A stretch of 64,000 nucleotides of DNA from Actinomycetes bacterium (GCA_023418505.1 JAEZZR010000002.1:70346-134345); one strand, 5' to 3'. Positions 32,985 through 43,101 are shown, counted from the stretch's first letter. The notes: generated by a model from the letters alone, not told the origin. Program-made: numbers and translations.

Positions 32985-34637
32985 TTAGTGGTCTACTGCC
33001 GCTTCCGTTCCCACGCCGGTGAGCGAGCGAACTTCCATCTCTGCAGCAAGATCCTCGAAGTTATCTGGCTTGCCCATGTAAGTACCGATGATTCCGGCCA
33101 AGAAGGCCAACGGAATACCTACCAGACCTGGGGAGGTCAATGGGAAGATCGCGAAGTCCACGCCGGAGATCATCGACGAAGGCGAACCCGATACTGCCGG
33201 GGAGAAGGCGATCAAAAGCAGCGAGGCAATCACACCGGTGTACATCGAGGCCACCGCGCCCGTGGTGTTGAAGCGACGCCAGAACAACGACATCAAAATG
33301 GTTGGCACATTTGCCGATGCTGCCACCGCGAATGCCAGGGAGACCAAGAACGCCACGTTCTGACCCATCGCCAGGATGCCCAAGATAATGGAAACCACGC
33401 CCAGCACCACCACGGTGATACGGGAGACACGCACCTGCTCTGCCTCGGTAGCCTGCCCGCGACGGATCACAGCCTGGTAGAGATCCTGCCCCACGGAAGC
33501 CGAAGCGGTAATGGCTAGACCTGCCACCACGGCCAGCACTGTTGCGAAGGCGACTGCCGAAATGATGGCCATCGAAATCGAGCCGCCGAGCTCGAAGGCC
33601 AGCAGCGGTGCGGCAGCGTTCGCGCCACCAGGAGCCGCCATAATCTTGTCTGGCCCAACCAGTGCCGCAGCAGCGTAGCCCAGCACCAGGGTAAGCAAGT
33701 AGAAGCCACCGATCAGAACAATTGCCCAGGTTACAGAGCGGCGTGCTTCCAATGCAGTTGGCACGGTGTAGAAGCGCATCAGCACGTGTGGCAAACCAGC
33801 CACACCCAGCAGCAGCGAAAGGCCAAGGGAGATAAAGTCCAGCTTGCTGGTCAGGGTCTCACCGTACTTCAGACCTGGTTCCAGGATGGCAGCAGCTTCG
33901 TAGCCGTTTTCTGCTGCGTACTGCGAGGATGCGTGCATATCCACTGCGTTTTGCAGCAGCTGCGAGAAGTTGCCACGCACACCGATGAAGATCACGATGG
34001 TCATGATCACCACGGCGCCTACCAGCAACACAGCCTTAATCATCTGCACGTAGGTGGTGCCCTTCATGCCACCGATCAGCACGTAAGCCACCATGATCAG
34101 ACCCACCACGGCCACCACAATCGCTTGACCCGAGGTGCTGTGAATATTCAGCAGCACCGACACCAGCGAGCCCGCACCAGCCATCTGGGCGATCAAGTAG
34201 AACAGGGTTACAGCCAAGGTAGAAATTGCCGCTGCAGTACGCACTGGGCGCTGCTGCAGACGGAAGGACAGCACGTCGGCCATCGTGAACTTACCGACGT
34301 TACGCAGTGGTTCTGCCACCAGCAGCAACGCGATCAGCCAGGCGACGAAGAAGCCCATTGCGTAGAGGAAGCCGTCGTAGCCATTCAAAGCAATAGCGCC
34401 GACGATGCCCAGGAAGGATGCGGCCGAAAGGTAGTCACCTGCGATAGCTAGACCATTTTGACGGCCCGAGAACTGTGCGCCACCGGTGTAGAAATCCGAG
34501 GCGCCCTTGTTGCCACCTTTGCCGGCGCGGGTCACGATGATCATCGTGCCCACAATGAAGGCCACGAAGACCGCGATGTTCAGGATCGGGTTGCCGGTAG
34601 CAGGTGCGTCGGCAGCGAGAAGAAGTGAGTTATTCAT
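32985..34637 (-). CDS. mctC: Monocarboxylate/cation symporter, MctC/ActP type
   Basis: A 550-residue sodium:solute symporter with about 13 transmembrane helices; it has GDYLSAASFLGIVGAIALNGYDG and VAGLAITASASVGQDLYQAVI, hallmarks of acetate permease ActP. In Corynebacterium MctC takes up pyruvate, acetate and propionate. The partner DUF485 gene lies 9 bp upstream on the same strand. The upstream region has a candidate GlxR site. Acetate control by RamA/RamB is known for this gene in C. glutamicum; I do not claim sites for them. Confidence 0.93.
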   Translation of the reverse strand: MNNSLLLAADAPATGNPILNIAVFVAFIVGTMIIVTRAGKGGNKGASDFYTGGAQFSGRQNGLAIAGDYLSAASFLGIVGAIALNGYDGFLYAMGFFVAWLIALLLVAEPLRNVGKFTMADVLSFRLQQRPVRTAAAISTLAVTLFYLIAQMAGAGSLVSVLLNIHSTSGQAIVVAVVGLIMVAYVLIGGMKGTTYVQMIKAVLLVGAVVIMTIVIFIGVRGNFSQLLQNAVDMHASSQYAAENGYEAAAILEPGLKYGETLTSKLDFISLGLSLLLGVAGLPHVLMRFYTVPTALEARRSVTWAIVLIGGFYLLTLVLGYAAAALVGPDKIMAAPGGANAAAPLLAFELGGSISMAIISAVAFATVLAVVAGLAITASASVGQDLYQAVIRRGQATEAEQVRVSRITVVVLGVVSIILGILAMGQNVAFLVSLAFAVAASANVPTILMSLFWRRFNTTGAVASMYTGVIASLLLIAFSPAVSGSPSSMISGVDFAIFPLTSPGLVGIPLAFLAGIIGTYMGKPDNFEDLAAEMEVRSLTGVGTEAAVDH

Positions 34638-34646
34638 TGCTATGTC

Positions 34647-35042
34647 CTACTTTCCGCTCGCGTTACCGTTGTTGCCCGCAGCTAGTTGCTCTGCGATTTG
34701 GCCAGTTTCCATCTCTTCGCGAATCTTGGCCTGCATTGGCTCTAACTTGTTATTCGCAAAGCTGATGTACAACCACGTGATTAAGAAGGTGGTTGCGAAT
34801 TGCGCCAGCCCTAACACCATGCCCAGGTTCACGAGGCCAACTACTTGCTTCGCCATAACATCTGGCATGAACATCGCAGCGGTTACGTATGCCACGAACC
34901 ACACCAGGCCGGCGATCGTCATTGGAAACGTAAAGGAACGAAAAGTGGTGCGCAGTTGTTGAAACTCTTCTGTCTGCCGCACATAGCGGTATTCCGCCGC
35001 ACCAGGCTTATGCCGGTTTACCGGCATTTGATGTGAGGTCAC
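34647..35042 (-). CDS. DUF485 small membrane protein, MctC partner
   Basis: A 131-residue protein with two transmembrane segments (about 42-66 and 77-103) and the DUF485 pattern FRSFTFPMTIAGLVWFVAY and FATTFLITWLYISFANNKL. The GTG at 35042 is chosen because GGAAAGGCC lies 6 bp before it. DUF485 proteins (YjcH type) are typically co-encoded with acetate permeases; role unclear. Co-transcribed with mctC. Confidence 0.9.
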   Translation of the reverse strand: MTSHQMPVNRHKPGAAEYRYVRQTEEFQQLRTTFRSFTFPMTIAGLVWFVAYVTAAMFMPDVMAKQVVGLVNLGMVLGLAQFATTFLITWLYISFANNKLEPMQAKIREEMETGQIAEQLAAGNNGNASGK

Positions 35043-35118
35043 GATGGTGGCCTTTCCATTTCTCAACGTGGATCACAGGTTGCAGCCCCCGGCATGCGGT
35101 ACCGGCAGCCCTCACCCA

Positions 35119-35134
35119 TGTGTCACACATCACA
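35119..35134. promoter_or_regulatory. Candidate GlxR (CRP-like) site upstream of the mctC unit
   Basis: TGTGTCACACATCACA keeps the TCACA half and four of five bases of the TGTGA half. It lies about 80 bp before the DUF485-mctC unit. A weaker match than the two others listed. Confidence 0.4.
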
Positions 35135-35284
35135 GGTTTTATGTGTGCACCTAAAGTTACCTGCAACACATAGAAAAACGAAACCAATTGGCCATTAAAA
35201 CTTCTTAAACTAGCAACAACCCCTTATAAAACGCAGGTGAGCTGCTATTTTAAGAAATTCACAGGTTACCCCCGGCAGAATCAC

Positions 35285-37861
35285 TTACTGCTTTACGTGC
35301 TGTTCTGATTGCTGCTCTGACTGTTGCTCTGGCGAAGTTCGGCGTTTGCCGATCTGCCACACAATTTCAATCACTGCAGCGGCGACAGCCCCGGTAGCAA
35401 GCGACGCTGCCAACAGCCCATTAGAGACTGGATATAGCTTGACCAGTTCGGCCAGCACTGGCACCGAGAACAACACCACATACGCGGCAGCAGAGACTGC
35501 TAGCAACGCTATCTTCCAAGGCTCATACGGCCGAGCTACCACCACCAGCACCCAAAATGCCGCGACAATCAAAACAATCAACGTTGCCGTGGAGGCCTCG
35601 CCCACCACTGCTTCATCGGCTTGCGGGCCGGGATTAACTTGGAGCCAGAACAAGAACGTCGCCAAGCCAATAATGAAACCCGACGGTGCGGCCAAACGGA
35701 AGACCCTGCGAACGAAACCACTGCGCGCGCGTTCGTGATTCGGCGCCAAGGAGAGCACAAATGCCGGGATACCGATAGTGAACCAGCCAGTGATGGTGAC
35801 GTGGATCGGCTGGAATGGGTACGTCATGCCCAGGATGCCTACCAGCAGCGCGAGCGTGATCGAATAGATCGTCTTGGTAAGGAAGAGGTTCGCGACGCGT
35901 TCGATGTTGCCGATCACCCGACGACCTTCGCCGACGACGGCTGGCATAACTGCGAATTTGTCGTCCAGCAATACCAATTGGGCAACCGAACGAGTAGCCG
36001 GAGCACCTGAGCCCATCGCCACGCCGATGTTGGCGTTTTTGAGTGCGAGGACGTCGTTGACACCATCGCCGGTCATGGCCACGTGGTGCTTGTTTTTCTG
36101 CAACGCGGTGACCATCTCTCGTTTTTGCTCGGCGGTCACACGACCGAAAACGGTGCCTTGCTGTACTTGGTTGGCGAACTCATCGGTGCCAACCATGGGC
36201 AGTTTACGAGCATCAACTGGATTTTCAGCACCTTCAATGCCCGCTTGGCGGCCGACGGCACCTACTGCTGCAGCGTTATCTCCGGAGATAACCTTGATCT
36301 GCACGTTTTCACGGCCAAAGTAGCGCACGGTATCGGCAGCATCGGAGCGCACGGTTTCTTTCAGCACTACCAGTGCTAGCGGGTGCAGTTTGAAACCTTG
36401 CTCGGCGGCATCAGCAGCTGAGGTGTGTGCGCCGTGGGGTAGTTGATCGATTTGGGCATCAGTTTCGGCGAGGACCAGGACGCGCACGCCAGAGGCCATG
36501 AGCTCGAGAGCACGATCAAGTGCCGGCGTGTTTTCCTCCACGAGGACATCCGGTGCACCAAGGACGAACGCGCGGGATGATGTGGCGCTGCTAGAGGCAA
36601 CGTCTTTGGCGGCCACATCGGACGAATCATCAGCCACACTGAAGCCACTCCATTTGCGCTCGGAGGTAAACGCCACATCGGAGGCGACGTCGAAAGGCGT
36701 GATGTCGGTGGAGGTGGCGGCCGTATTGGCGGAGCCGTCGCCAGCTTCACCGTTACCGCTATCCCGCAACCCCGTTGCGATAGCGCGGGCGGTGGCGTTT
36801 GGTCGCTCATCTAGCGTCGCCAGCGTCCAGAGCGCGCGACGCACCAGTGCCTCGGAATCATCCAGCACCTCAATCGATCCGAGGTACATCGTGTTTTCGG
36901 TTAGTGTGCCGGTTTTATCCACGCACATGGTGTCAACGCGGGCAAGGCCTTCGATTGCGGGCAATTCGTTAACCAGCACACGCTTTTTGCCCAATCGGAT
37001 CACGCCGAGAGCAAACGCTATCGACGTCATCAGCACCAAGCCTTCAGGCACCATCGGCGCCAAAGATGCCACCATCGCCAGTAGCGAGTCATTCAGATCA
37101 TCCCCAGCACGGAATAACTGCGTGTAAATCGTCAGCGCACCTACTGGCACCAAGATCCACGAAATCACCCGCAAGATTTCATTAATCCCACGGAATAGCT
37201 CTGAATCTGTCAGTGTGAATTTACTAGCTTCGGCCGCCAGCTTTGCGGCGTAGGCCTGCGCACCTACTTTCGTTGCTTGATAGGTAGCACTACCGGCAAT
37301 GACGTACGTGCCGGAAAAAACTTCGTCGCCAGCTTGCTTGAAAACTGGCTCAGACTCGCCGGTCAACGGTGATTCATCGACCTCCAGTCCGGCGACGTCG
37401 CGCGCCACACCGTCAACCACAATCTGATCGCCTGCGCCTACCTGGATCAGATCATCGACCACAATTTCTTCGCGGTCGATCTCCTTCGCATCAGCGCCAT
37501 CGCGAATCACCATCGGTTTCGCACGCCCCACGATGGACAGCTTGTCCAGCGTGCGCTTGGCTCGCAGCTCCTGGATGATGCCAATCGACGAGTTAGCAAT
37601 AATCAACAGCCCAAACGCGCCGTTTACCCACGAACCGGTGTACGCAACGATCGCGAACAGCACCGCGAGAATACCGTTAATGCGCGTCACCACGTTGGCG
37701 CGAATGATTTGGCCAACGGTTCGTCCCGACGTTGGCGGTAGATGATTGACCTTTCCAGCTTTACGACGCTCGTCTACCTGGCGCTGGGTTAACCCCTGCG
37801 AATCTGTAACGAACGAAGTGCTGGTGGCGGTGTCAGTTTCAGTGGCGCTCACCCGCTCCAC
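35285..37861 (-). CDS. ctpE: Cation-transporting P-type ATPase, CtpE-like
   Basis: An 858-residue P-type ATPase: actuator TGES block (SPLTGESEPVF), phosphorylation site DKTGTLTENTM near residue 317, hinge MTGDGVNDVLALKNANIGVAMG, and about eight to ten transmembrane helices. The absence of N-terminal metal-binding motifs and the overall order match mycobacterial CtpE, a calcium-uptake pump. A Ser/Ala/Asp-rich insert sits in the nucleotide-binding domain (about residues 365-425). It is divergent from the XRE-ABC cluster. Confidence 0.9.
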   Translation of the reverse strand: MERVSATETDTATSTSFVTDSQGLTQRQVDERRKAGKVNHLPPTSGRTVGQIIRANVVTRINGILAVLFAIVAYTGSWVNGAFGLLIIANSSIGIIQELRAKRTLDKLSIVGRAKPMVIRDGADAKEIDREEIVVDDLIQVGAGDQIVVDGVARDVAGLEVDESPLTGESEPVFKQAGDEVFSGTYVIAGSATYQATKVGAQAYAAKLAAEASKFTLTDSELFRGINEILRVISWILVPVGALTIYTQLFRAGDDLNDSLLAMVASLAPMVPEGLVLMTSIAFALGVIRLGKKRVLVNELPAIEGLARVDTMCVDKTGTLTENTMYLGSIEVLDDSEALVRRALWTLATLDERPNATARAIATGLRDSGNGEAGDGSANTAATSTDITPFDVASDVAFTSERKWSGFSVADDSSDVAAKDVASSSATSSRAFVLGAPDVLVEENTPALDRALELMASGVRVLVLAETDAQIDQLPHGAHTSAADAAEQGFKLHPLALVVLKETVRSDAADTVRYFGRENVQIKVISGDNAAAVGAVGRQAGIEGAENPVDARKLPMVGTDEFANQVQQGTVFGRVTAEQKREMVTALQKNKHHVAMTGDGVNDVLALKNANIGVAMGSGAPATRSVAQLVLLDDKFAVMPAVVGEGRRVIGNIERVANLFLTKTIYSITLALLVGILGMTYPFQPIHVTITGWFTIGIPAFVLSLAPNHERARSGFVRRVFRLAAPSGFIIGLATFLFWLQVNPGPQADEAVVGEASTATLIVLIVAAFWVLVVVARPYEPWKIALLAVSAAAYVVLFSVPVLAELVKLYPVSNGLLAASLATGAVAAAVIEIVWQIGKRRTSPEQQSEQQSEQHVKQ

Positions 37862-37921
37862 AGTAATGGAAAGTAGCCCTATCTATTGACAAACTGTTGG
37901 GTTTATACAACACTCTGACGT

Positions 37922-38206
37922 ATGAGCCCTCCAAAAAATCCGGCGAAGGAACCGATTTACAACCGGATCGCAGTGCTACGCGCCGAGCACAACCTGTCTC
38001 GTGCCCAGCTGGCGGAAAAGATTTCGGTCAATCGACAAACGATCGGAGCGTTAGAACGAGGCGACCACTACCCCAGTTTGGATCTCGCGTTTCGGGTCTG
38101 CGAGGTTTTTCACCTCCCCGTCGAGGCGGTCTTTTCCCGACAAGAATTCCAACCCATGTCGCGCGAGCTCTACGCCCCAGATTCCCCAAGCAGAGCGCAC
38201 AACTAA
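37922..38206 (+). CDS. XRE-family helix-turn-helix regulator
   Basis: A 94-residue protein with an HTH of the compact Xre type: IAVLRAEHNLSRAQLAEKISVNRQTIGALERGDHYPSLDLAFRVCEVF (residues 14-61). The start has no good ribosome site, and a TTGACA-like box lies about 37 bp upstream, so it may be translated from a very short leader. The spacer has GTTG and CAAC arms that could be an autoregulatory operator. It heads a four-gene cluster with a membrane protein and an ABC pair. Confidence 0.85.
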   Translation: MSPPKNPAKEPIYNRIAVLRAEHNLSRAQLAEKISVNRQTIGALERGDHYPSLDLAFRVCEVFHLPVEAVFSRQEFQPMSRELYAPDSPSRAHN

Positions 38207-38271
38207 GCAACGCATGCAATCGAGATCCGACACAAGACAGAATCCAACACACAACAGATCGGAGCCCTCTT

Positions 38272-38835
38272 ATGACTTCTCTCATTGAACGCTGGAACAC
38301 CCGGCGCGCCAACCGGTATCTCAGAAGACGGCAGGCAACCCAAAATGCGTTTCCTGGGCTGCGTCGTCACTCCGCACGTCGCAAGCTCTGCCTCGTGCAC
38401 TACGGCTTGACACTAGCGATGCTGATCGTAGCCATCATCATGGCAAGCACAGTGCACAATTCGGAACTGGCTGCCCCCGACACCCCAAACTCTTACATTA
38501 TTGTAGGCCTCTGGATCTTCATGACCATCTCGATAATGTTCACCTACGGGTTGCTGAATGTTGTCACCAATTACTTGGGACAAACTCCGGTTAACATTCT
38601 GGATGAATATGAAGCTTCCCAGGTGGAGGCGTTCCGCAGCTTTACCTACCGCATCGCTGACGGTGTGATTTTAATCTTCGTAATCGGATTAACCCTGGTA
38701 GGAAGCAAAATTGTCTTAGATTCACCAAACTGGGGTGAGCTATTGCCCTATCGCCTCGGGCTGATCGGAATTCCAATCTACATCCTTATCTTTTCCTTGC
38801 CCACAGTATTGTGCGCTTGGACGATGAAGGACTAA
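38272..38835 (+). CDS. Four-helix membrane protein of unknown function
   Basis: A 187-residue protein: a very basic N-terminus (RWNTRRANRYLRRRQ), then four hydrophobic helices at about 41-59, 73-96, 124-144 and 158-180. ATG 38272 follows GGAG by 8 bp. An acidic patch (ILDEYEASQVEAF) joins helices 2 and 3. I recognise no family. Co-location with an Xre regulator and an export ABC pair is typical for small regulated membrane modules. Confidence 0.75.
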   Translation: MTSLIERWNTRRANRYLRRRQATQNAFPGLRRHSARRKLCLVHYGLTLAMLIVAIIMASTVHNSELAAPDTPNSYIIVGLWIFMTISIMFTYGLLNVVTNYLGQTPVNILDEYEASQVEAFRSFTYRIADGVILIFVIGLTLVGSKIVLDSPNWGELLPYRLGLIGIPIYILIFSLPTVLCAWTMKD

Positions 38836-38875
38836 AAAAACGTTAAACATAATTAGTTAAAAAGGATCCAAGCAT

Positions 38876-39799
38876 ATGGCTTTAGAGTTAAAGAACTTGC
38901 GTAAATCCTACGGCGATCTCACAGTATTGCAGGATTTGAGTTTAACCGTTCGCGCGGGTGAAATTTACGGATTTGTCGGTGCCAACGGTGCCGGTAAAAC
39001 CACCACGATGCGTATCGCGCTAGGAGTTCTCAGCCGCGATGGCGGTACCACCACACTTAACGGGGCGGATATCGACGACACCGTGCGTCGCACGATCGGC
39101 TACATGCCCGAAGAACGCGGGCTGTACCCCAACGAAAAAGTAGCCGACCAGCTGCACTACTTTGCGGGCCTTCATGGATTATCTAAGCAACACGCAGCAG
39201 AAAACGTCGACAAGCTGCTAGAAATGCTCGATCTTTCCCATCGCCGGGATGACAATCTGAATGCGTTGTCGCTAGGCAATCAGCAACGCGTGCAATTGGC
39301 GGCGTCGTTGGTGCATGACCCTGCGGCGTTGATTCTTGACGAGCCATTTTCTGGGCTCGATCCAATCGCCGTCGAGGTGATGGCAACCGTACTCCGGCAA
39401 CGCGCCGAGCAAGGTGTGCCGGTGCTGTTTTCCTCGCATCAGCTGGAGCTGGTGGAACGGCTCTGCGATCGGATTGGTATTTTGCGCGATGGTGCACTGA
39501 TCGCCGAAGGCACGGTGGCCGAGTTGCGCAGCGGGGGCAATCAGGTCATCGCACTCACTGTAGAAGGCGCTAGCGACGAATCAAGCACACCCGCCTGGAC
39601 AGCCAATATTTCCGGAATTACCCAGGTAGAAGCCGATCCGCACAATGCGCGACGCTACTTGTTTACGGTAGCTGCCGACGCCGCGCCGGATACCGATCAA
39701 GCTTTGCTTGCCGCCGCCACCAAGGCGGGCACGGTGCGTGAGTTCGCACCTATTGCTGTACCTTTGACCAAGCTTTACCAGGAGGTAATTCACTCATGA
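38876..39799 (+). CDS. ABC transporter ATP-binding protein (NatA-like exporter)
   Basis: A 307-residue ATPase with Walker A GANGAGKT (about residue 34), signature LSLGNQQRVQ (a variant of LSGGQ), Walker B ALILDEPFSGLDP and a switch His in SSHQLELVERLCD. The C-terminal DUF4162-like tail follows. Such ATPases drive ABC-2 exporters of sodium or peptides (NatAB type). It overlaps the permease gene by 4 bp (ATGA). Confidence 0.9.
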   Translation: MALELKNLRKSYGDLTVLQDLSLTVRAGEIYGFVGANGAGKTTTMRIALGVLSRDGGTTTLNGADIDDTVRRTIGYMPEERGLYPNEKVADQLHYFAGLHGLSKQHAAENVDKLLEMLDLSHRRDDNLNALSLGNQQRVQLAASLVHDPAALILDEPFSGLDPIAVEVMATVLRQRAEQGVPVLFSSHQLELVERLCDRIGILRDGALIAEGTVAELRSGGNQVIALTVEGASDESSTPAWTANISGITQVEADPHNARRYLFTVAADAAPDTDQALLAAATKAGTVREFAPIAVPLTKLYQEVIHS

Positions 39800-41127
39800 G
39801 CAACAATCAGTACTCAGCTGCCAGTGCAATTGGCTTGGTCACGAAGCGTGAATTGCGGGTCAATCTGCTGAAGAAATCCTCCATCATCACCCTGATCATC
39901 GGTGTATTGCTTGCCGTAGGTGGCGTCTTAGTGGCGTCTTACCTCACCCGCGATTCCGATGAAGAGAAAACCTACCAAGTGGCAGTAGTTGGCGAAGCCC
40001 CATTTGCTGCTGCCACCGCTGATGGTATTAATGCGCACGCGGACGCAGCTGGTACCGAAGAGGGGCAATCCGGATCTGGCGGATCTGCCGAATCCGCTGG
40101 ATCGACGACTGCTGGTTCCGCCTTCCTCCCTGGTATGGATGGTGGGACCGACCGCATCGAGCTGGTACCTGCTGCCGATGAATCAGCAGCTCTACGCATG
40201 CTAGTAGATAAACAAGCCGATGCCGCACTGATCCCAACCAGTGATCCAAAAGTGTGGACGTTCATTGATCTCGACACACCCAATTGGCTGGCCACAGCTT
40301 TCGACCAAGGGCTCACCCAACAAGTGCAAGGCGAAGCCATCGCCCTGGCTGGCGGCGATCCAGCGGAGTTCTTTGCAGCTGCCGCCCAATCCGGATTAGT
40401 TTTCGAGAACTTCGAAGACGATCAACCAGCACACTACAACGTCGATCCCGCAGAAATGATTACCGGCTTAATCCTGGTCGCCCTGATTTTCATGGCAATT
40501 CTGACTTTCGGCAACGCAGTGGCAGTTTCCGTAATCGAAGAAAAATCGTCGCGAGTTATTGAAATTATTCTTAGTACCATCCGTCCGAAGCATCTGCTGG
40601 CCGGAAAAATTCTTGGTACCGGAATTGCAGGACTGGTTTATACCTTCGTAATTGTCGCCGCTGCTGCAATCACCGCAATTGCTACCGGATTGCATCAAAC
40701 ATTTACCATTCCATGGCACGTGGTGGGCTGGTACTTCCCATTCTTTATCTTGGGATATTTCTTCTTTGCCGCTTTATATGCGGCTACAGGTTCACTGGTC
40801 AGCCGGATGGAAGATTTCGGCGGCGTGCAATTCCCTGTGATGATTTTAGCGCTGGGCAGCATTTATGTACCCGCATTCGGCTGGCATTCGCTGGATAGTA
40901 GCTTCATGCAGGCATCTGGCTGGATTCCACCGGTTTCGATCGGTACTGCTCCGCTGCAATACCTGGTGGGCAATTTGAATACCGCACAGTTACTGATGTC
41001 CCTGGGGCTATTGGCCGTAGCTGTAGCCCTAGTGGTGCTATTCGCCGCTCGCGTCTACCCTCGTAACGTCTTGCGCACGGGCAGCCGAGTGCCATGGAAG
41101 CAGGCACTTTCCGGCAAAGAGGACTAA
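39796..41127 (+). CDS. ABC-2 type permease (NatB/YhaP-like)
   Basis: A 443-residue permease: TM1 (about 33-52), a large extracytoplasmic domain (53-225) rich in Gly/Ser/Ala, then five helices at about 225-425, with VIEEKSSRVIEIILSTIRPKHLLAGKILG, the conserved cytosolic segment of NatB-type proteins. The ATG overlaps the ATPase stop. Substrate unknown; sodium or a toxic compound is typical. Confidence 0.9.
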   Translation: MSNNQYSAASAIGLVTKRELRVNLLKKSSIITLIIGVLLAVGGVLVASYLTRDSDEEKTYQVAVVGEAPFAAATADGINAHADAAGTEEGQSGSGGSAESAGSTTAGSAFLPGMDGGTDRIELVPAADESAALRMLVDKQADAALIPTSDPKVWTFIDLDTPNWLATAFDQGLTQQVQGEAIALAGGDPAEFFAAAAQSGLVFENFEDDQPAHYNVDPAEMITGLILVALIFMAILTFGNAVAVSVIEEKSSRVIEIILSTIRPKHLLAGKILGTGIAGLVYTFVIVAAAAITAIATGLHQTFTIPWHVVGWYFPFFILGYFFFAALYAATGSLVSRMEDFGGVQFPVMILALGSIYVPAFGWHSLDSSFMQASGWIPPVSIGTAPLQYLVGNLNTAQLLMSLGLLAVAVALVVLFAARVYPRNVLRTGSRVPWKQALSGKED

Positions 41128-41135
41128 GCGCTCAC

Positions 41136-42146
41136 TTATCTGCCGGCCAATTTCTGCATGATTTGGTCGGTAGTGCCATAGGAGCGTTGTGCGCCTAACG
41201 ACGACGCAGCATACCCAGACACCACCGCAGCCACCTGGGCTGCATCTACTAGCGATAATTCTGCACCAAGGCCGGCCAACAAAGCCGCCAGATAAGCATC
41301 CCCGCACCCAGTGGTATCCACAACGGAAACTGCTACTGCGGGGATTTCTGCTACCTCATAACCCTGCTGTGTCTTTTCCACTACTACAGATCCCGCAGCA
41401 CCTAGGGTGACTACCAGCTGGCTAATGCCATAAGCGTCCTCAATCAGCTGGGCGGCATGCTCCCATTGCACTGCATCGGTGTAGTGGCTTGAACCAGCAA
41501 GATCAGCCCCGAGGCCTACCAGCAACCGGGCTAATTCGTGTTCATTCACGATCAGCACATCCACTGCACTAAATAGCTGTTCCGATACCTCTTTAATCGG
41601 CGAATAATTCAGCACCACGCTCACACCGCGCTGTTTGGCCGCCTTGGCAGCGGCTGCCACTGCGTCGGTGGCTACTTCTAGACACAGGCCAACCACAGCT
41701 GCTTCGTCGTAAAGCTGCTCTGCTACTTCGGCCACGAAATCGGAAGTCACGTGGCTATTAGCGCCGGCAGAGATCACGATCGTGTTTTCCGCTTCGGCAT
41801 CCACCACGATCAGCGCGGTACCGGTGGGAGTATCCGGGCGACCAACCAGCGACGTATCTACGCCCGCCTTCTGCAACGAATCGCACAGCAAATCGCCGTG
41901 AGCGTCGTTGCCTACGTTGCCGGCAAAACGCACCTGAGCACCCAATAGCGCCGCAGCCACCGCCTGGTTCGCCGATTTCCCGCCCGGCAGCTGCGCCAAA
42001 TCCGATCCGGGAACGGTCTCGCCTGCCTGCGGTAGCTCGCGCACTACCACCGTGAGATCCACGTTCGCAGACCCCACTACCGCAATCTTCGGAGCTGCTT
42101 GTTTAATCTGCTGGAGAAGCGCAGTGCTGTTGGCTGTGGTTTTCAT
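41136..42146 (-). CDS. rbsK: Ribokinase (PfkB family)
   Basis: A 336-residue PfkB kinase with the N-terminal motif VVGSANVDLTVVVRELPQAGET, GGKSANQAVAAALLGAQV and the active-site motif DTTGCGDAYLAALLAGLG, where the usual GAGD reads GCGD. It phosphorylates ribose to ribose-5-phosphate. It starts 4 bp after the nucleoside hydrolase gene, so ribose released from nucleosides can be used directly. Confidence 0.93.
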   Translation of the reverse strand: MKTTANSTALLQQIKQAAPKIAVVGSANVDLTVVVRELPQAGETVPGSDLAQLPGGKSANQAVAAALLGAQVRFAGNVGNDAHGDLLCDSLQKAGVDTSLVGRPDTPTGTALIVVDAEAENTIVISAGANSHVTSDFVAEVAEQLYDEAAVVGLCLEVATDAVAAAAKAAKQRGVSVVLNYSPIKEVSEQLFSAVDVLIVNEHELARLLVGLGADLAGSSHYTDAVQWEHAAQLIEDAYGISQLVVTLGAAGSVVVEKTQQGYEVAEIPAVAVSVVDTTGCGDAYLAALLAGLGAELSLVDAAQVAAVVSGYAASSLGAQRSYGTTDQIMQKLAGR

Positions 42147-42150
42147 CGGT

Positions 42151-43101
42151 TTACTTACCGATCACGCGGCCAATGCGCGTCATGAACTCGTTGAGGAAGC
42201 GCTCTACATCCACGCCAACAGCAACGCGGGTGGTCACTTCGTCGCTGTTCAGACGGGTTTCATCGCCAATCGTGCGACCACGCGTGTTGCCTTCAAGATC
42301 CACTTTCATGTTGCGCTCTAGCAGTGTCACCAAGCTTGGATCGACGGCTACAGCAACCGCCAGCGGATCGTGCAATCCGCAACCACCGAGGTGCGGTGCC
42401 GTCGTGTCGTAGGCACGGATGTAGTAGTCCGTCATTTCCGCCAGCGCTTGTGCAGCTGGAGTGTTTAGCTCGCGCCACTGCTTGGTTTCTTTGTAGGTCA
42501 GCAGGGTCTGCAGCGTGACATCCAGGCCAATCATCGTCACGTCTTTGCAGCCGCGGAACACGGCGTCGGCAGCTTCGGGATCCTGGTTGATGTTGGCTTC
42601 CGTCCACTGGTTCACGTTTCCAGGCACGGTCAGCGCCCCACCCATCAACACAATGTGAGCATTTTCGGCAAACGACGGATCCTGCTGCATGGCAGCAGCA
42701 ATATTCGTCAGCGGCCCGGTGGGCACAATCACCAAATCATCGCCGTACTTGCGCACAGACTCGCACAAGAAATCGACGGCGCTTTGTTCTTGCTGCTGAT
42801 TAGCGCTGGTAGGAAGCGTGACATCACCAATGCCATTGCGCCCATGAATGAACGCGGAGATCTCCAGCACCTCGAACGAATCCTTGGCACTGGCGTGTGG
42901 CAGACCTGCAAAAACCGGCACCTCGGATGCGCCGAAGAGATCCAAGAGCGCCAAGTCGTTAGCCACTCCAGTTTCTACAAGCACATTGCCGTAGGTGCCG
43001 GTTATGCCGATAAGTTCTAGCTCTGGCGAGCCTAGTGCGTAGGCCAAGGCCAGAGTGTCATCAATACCGGTATCAAGATCTAAGATGATTTTCTTGGTCA
43101 T
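42151..43101 (-). CDS. Nucleoside hydrolase (IunH/RihA family)
   Basis: A 316-residue enzyme with the family's N-terminal calcium-binding motif DLDTGIDDTLALAYAL, GPLTNIAAAMQQDPS, VLMGGALTVPGNVNQWTEANINQDPEAAD and a late CGLHDPLAVAVAVDP with the catalytic His. It cleaves nucleosides into base and ribose. ATG 43101 is used; a TTG 9 bp further is less likely. It is translationally linked to rbsK. Confidence 0.94.
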   Translation of the reverse strand: MTKKIILDLDTGIDDTLALAYALGSPELELIGITGTYGNVLVETGVANDLALLDLFGASEVPVFAGLPHASAKDSFEVLEISAFIHGRNGIGDVTLPTSANQQQEQSAVDFLCESVRKYGDDLVIVPTGPLTNIAAAMQQDPSFAENAHIVLMGGALTVPGNVNQWTEANINQDPEAADAVFRGCKDVTMIGLDVTLQTLLTYKETKQWRELNTPAAQALAEMTDYYIRAYDTTAPHLGGCGLHDPLAVAVAVDPSLVTLLERNMKVDLEGNTRGRTIGDETRLNSDEVTTRVAVGVDVERFLNEFMTRIGRVIGK

